Positions 63,845 through 64,000 of a DNA stretch of 64,000 nt are shown one piece after another. Source of the DNA: Lucinisca nassula (taxonomy: Eukaryota; Mollusca; Bivalvia; Lucinida; Lucinidae); assembly GCA_963580285.1 (NCBI GenBank), contig OY757014.1:102302072-102366071 (forward strand), given 5' to 3'. Position 1 is the first letter of the stretch. Every line of letters begins with the position of its first letter. The notes below the pieces were generated by a model that worked only from the letters and a program-made list of their open reading frames with translations, ran no database searches and was not told the DNA's origin. Made by a program: the position numbers and the translations under genes.

Positions 63845-64000
63845 CGGCCCCGCCCATCGGGACTTCAAGAAACCGACAGCCTGTGACATGAGTACTGGTT
63901 AACCACTTAGAGGTTCTAAGCCTGGCCAGGAAAAGCGGTGCGAGTTGGACCGTTCATACTGTATAAACCCTATTGGTTTCATTGGGCTGCAGGGCTTGAG
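63845..64000 (+). mobile_element. SINE family A, cut by window end
   Basis: ccccgcccatcgggacttca onward, with a deletion near the head, reaching ggctgcagggcttgag at the last base. Confidence 0.7.

Overview
The window looks like animal nuclear DNA, most likely from a mollusc and probably a bivalve. It is AT-rich, densely packed with SINEs, hairpin MITEs and long satellite-like repeats, and has short exons with GT..AG borders scattered over tens of kilobases. The repeat styles (composite elements with GCTCACC..GGTGAGC ends and (ACGG)n tracts, SINEs ending in CAAACAAACAAA or (ACTC)n) are ones I associate with bivalves. The species cannot be named from the sequence alone.

Two things carry protein-coding information. 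The first is a host gene on the minus strand whose exons run from 62.57 kb down to 9.52 kb and probably beyond both ends of the window. Six exons can be read: two with a chitin-binding type-4 / LPMO-like fold signature (62484-62569, 57433-57574), two symmetrical phase 1-1 EGF-like exons (50786-50893, 47270-47389), and two that form the start of a DOMON domain (10818-10915, 9522-9594). Splice phases agree at every junction except the one between exons 2 and 3, where either an exon was missed or a weaker donor is used. The architecture is LPMO-like, EGF, EGF, DOMON.

The second is a 16.2 kb virus-like transposon of the Polinton/Maverick (adintovirus-like) class at 29797-46000. It lies inside the 36 kb intron between the second EGF exon and the first DOMON exon. 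It has ~166 bp terminal inverted repeats and a 5-6 bp target duplication (AATCA/A), and is visibly richer in GC than its surroundings. Its genes form five transcription blocks: C-B-A leftwards (32117-30038), D rightwards (32136-33436), F-E leftwards (34774-33485), capsid-ATPase-G-H-I-integrase rightwards (34854-39943), and TFIIS-like/Cys-rich/PolB/HTH leftwards (45743-39972). The packaging ATPase, one small membrane protein and one Cys-rich protein are open; nearly everything else has frameshifts, nonsense codons or, in the integrase, a SINE insertion. It is therefore a dead or dying copy. No adenain-like protease was found.

The rest is repeat. 0-3 kb is a near-identical 1.64 kb tandem duplication; 3-7.8 kb holds three copies of a composite satellite; 11.6-13 kb, 21.5-25.1 kb, 51.9-53 kb and 59.3-60.3 kb hold other satellite families of the same style. 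At least 20 copies of one SINE family and well over a dozen copies of a MITE with a nested ~60 bp hairpin are spread throughout. Single structures of note are a tandem array of tRNA-like units (20.56-21.33 kb), two arrays of palindromic GTGATATCAC units (48.1 and 49.2 kb), two TTAA-flanked MITEs (60.5 and 61.3 kb) and several long perfect palindromes.

Family assignments rest on motif recognition without database searches. Exon borders and frames were read directly from the sequence. Repeat borders are approximate.
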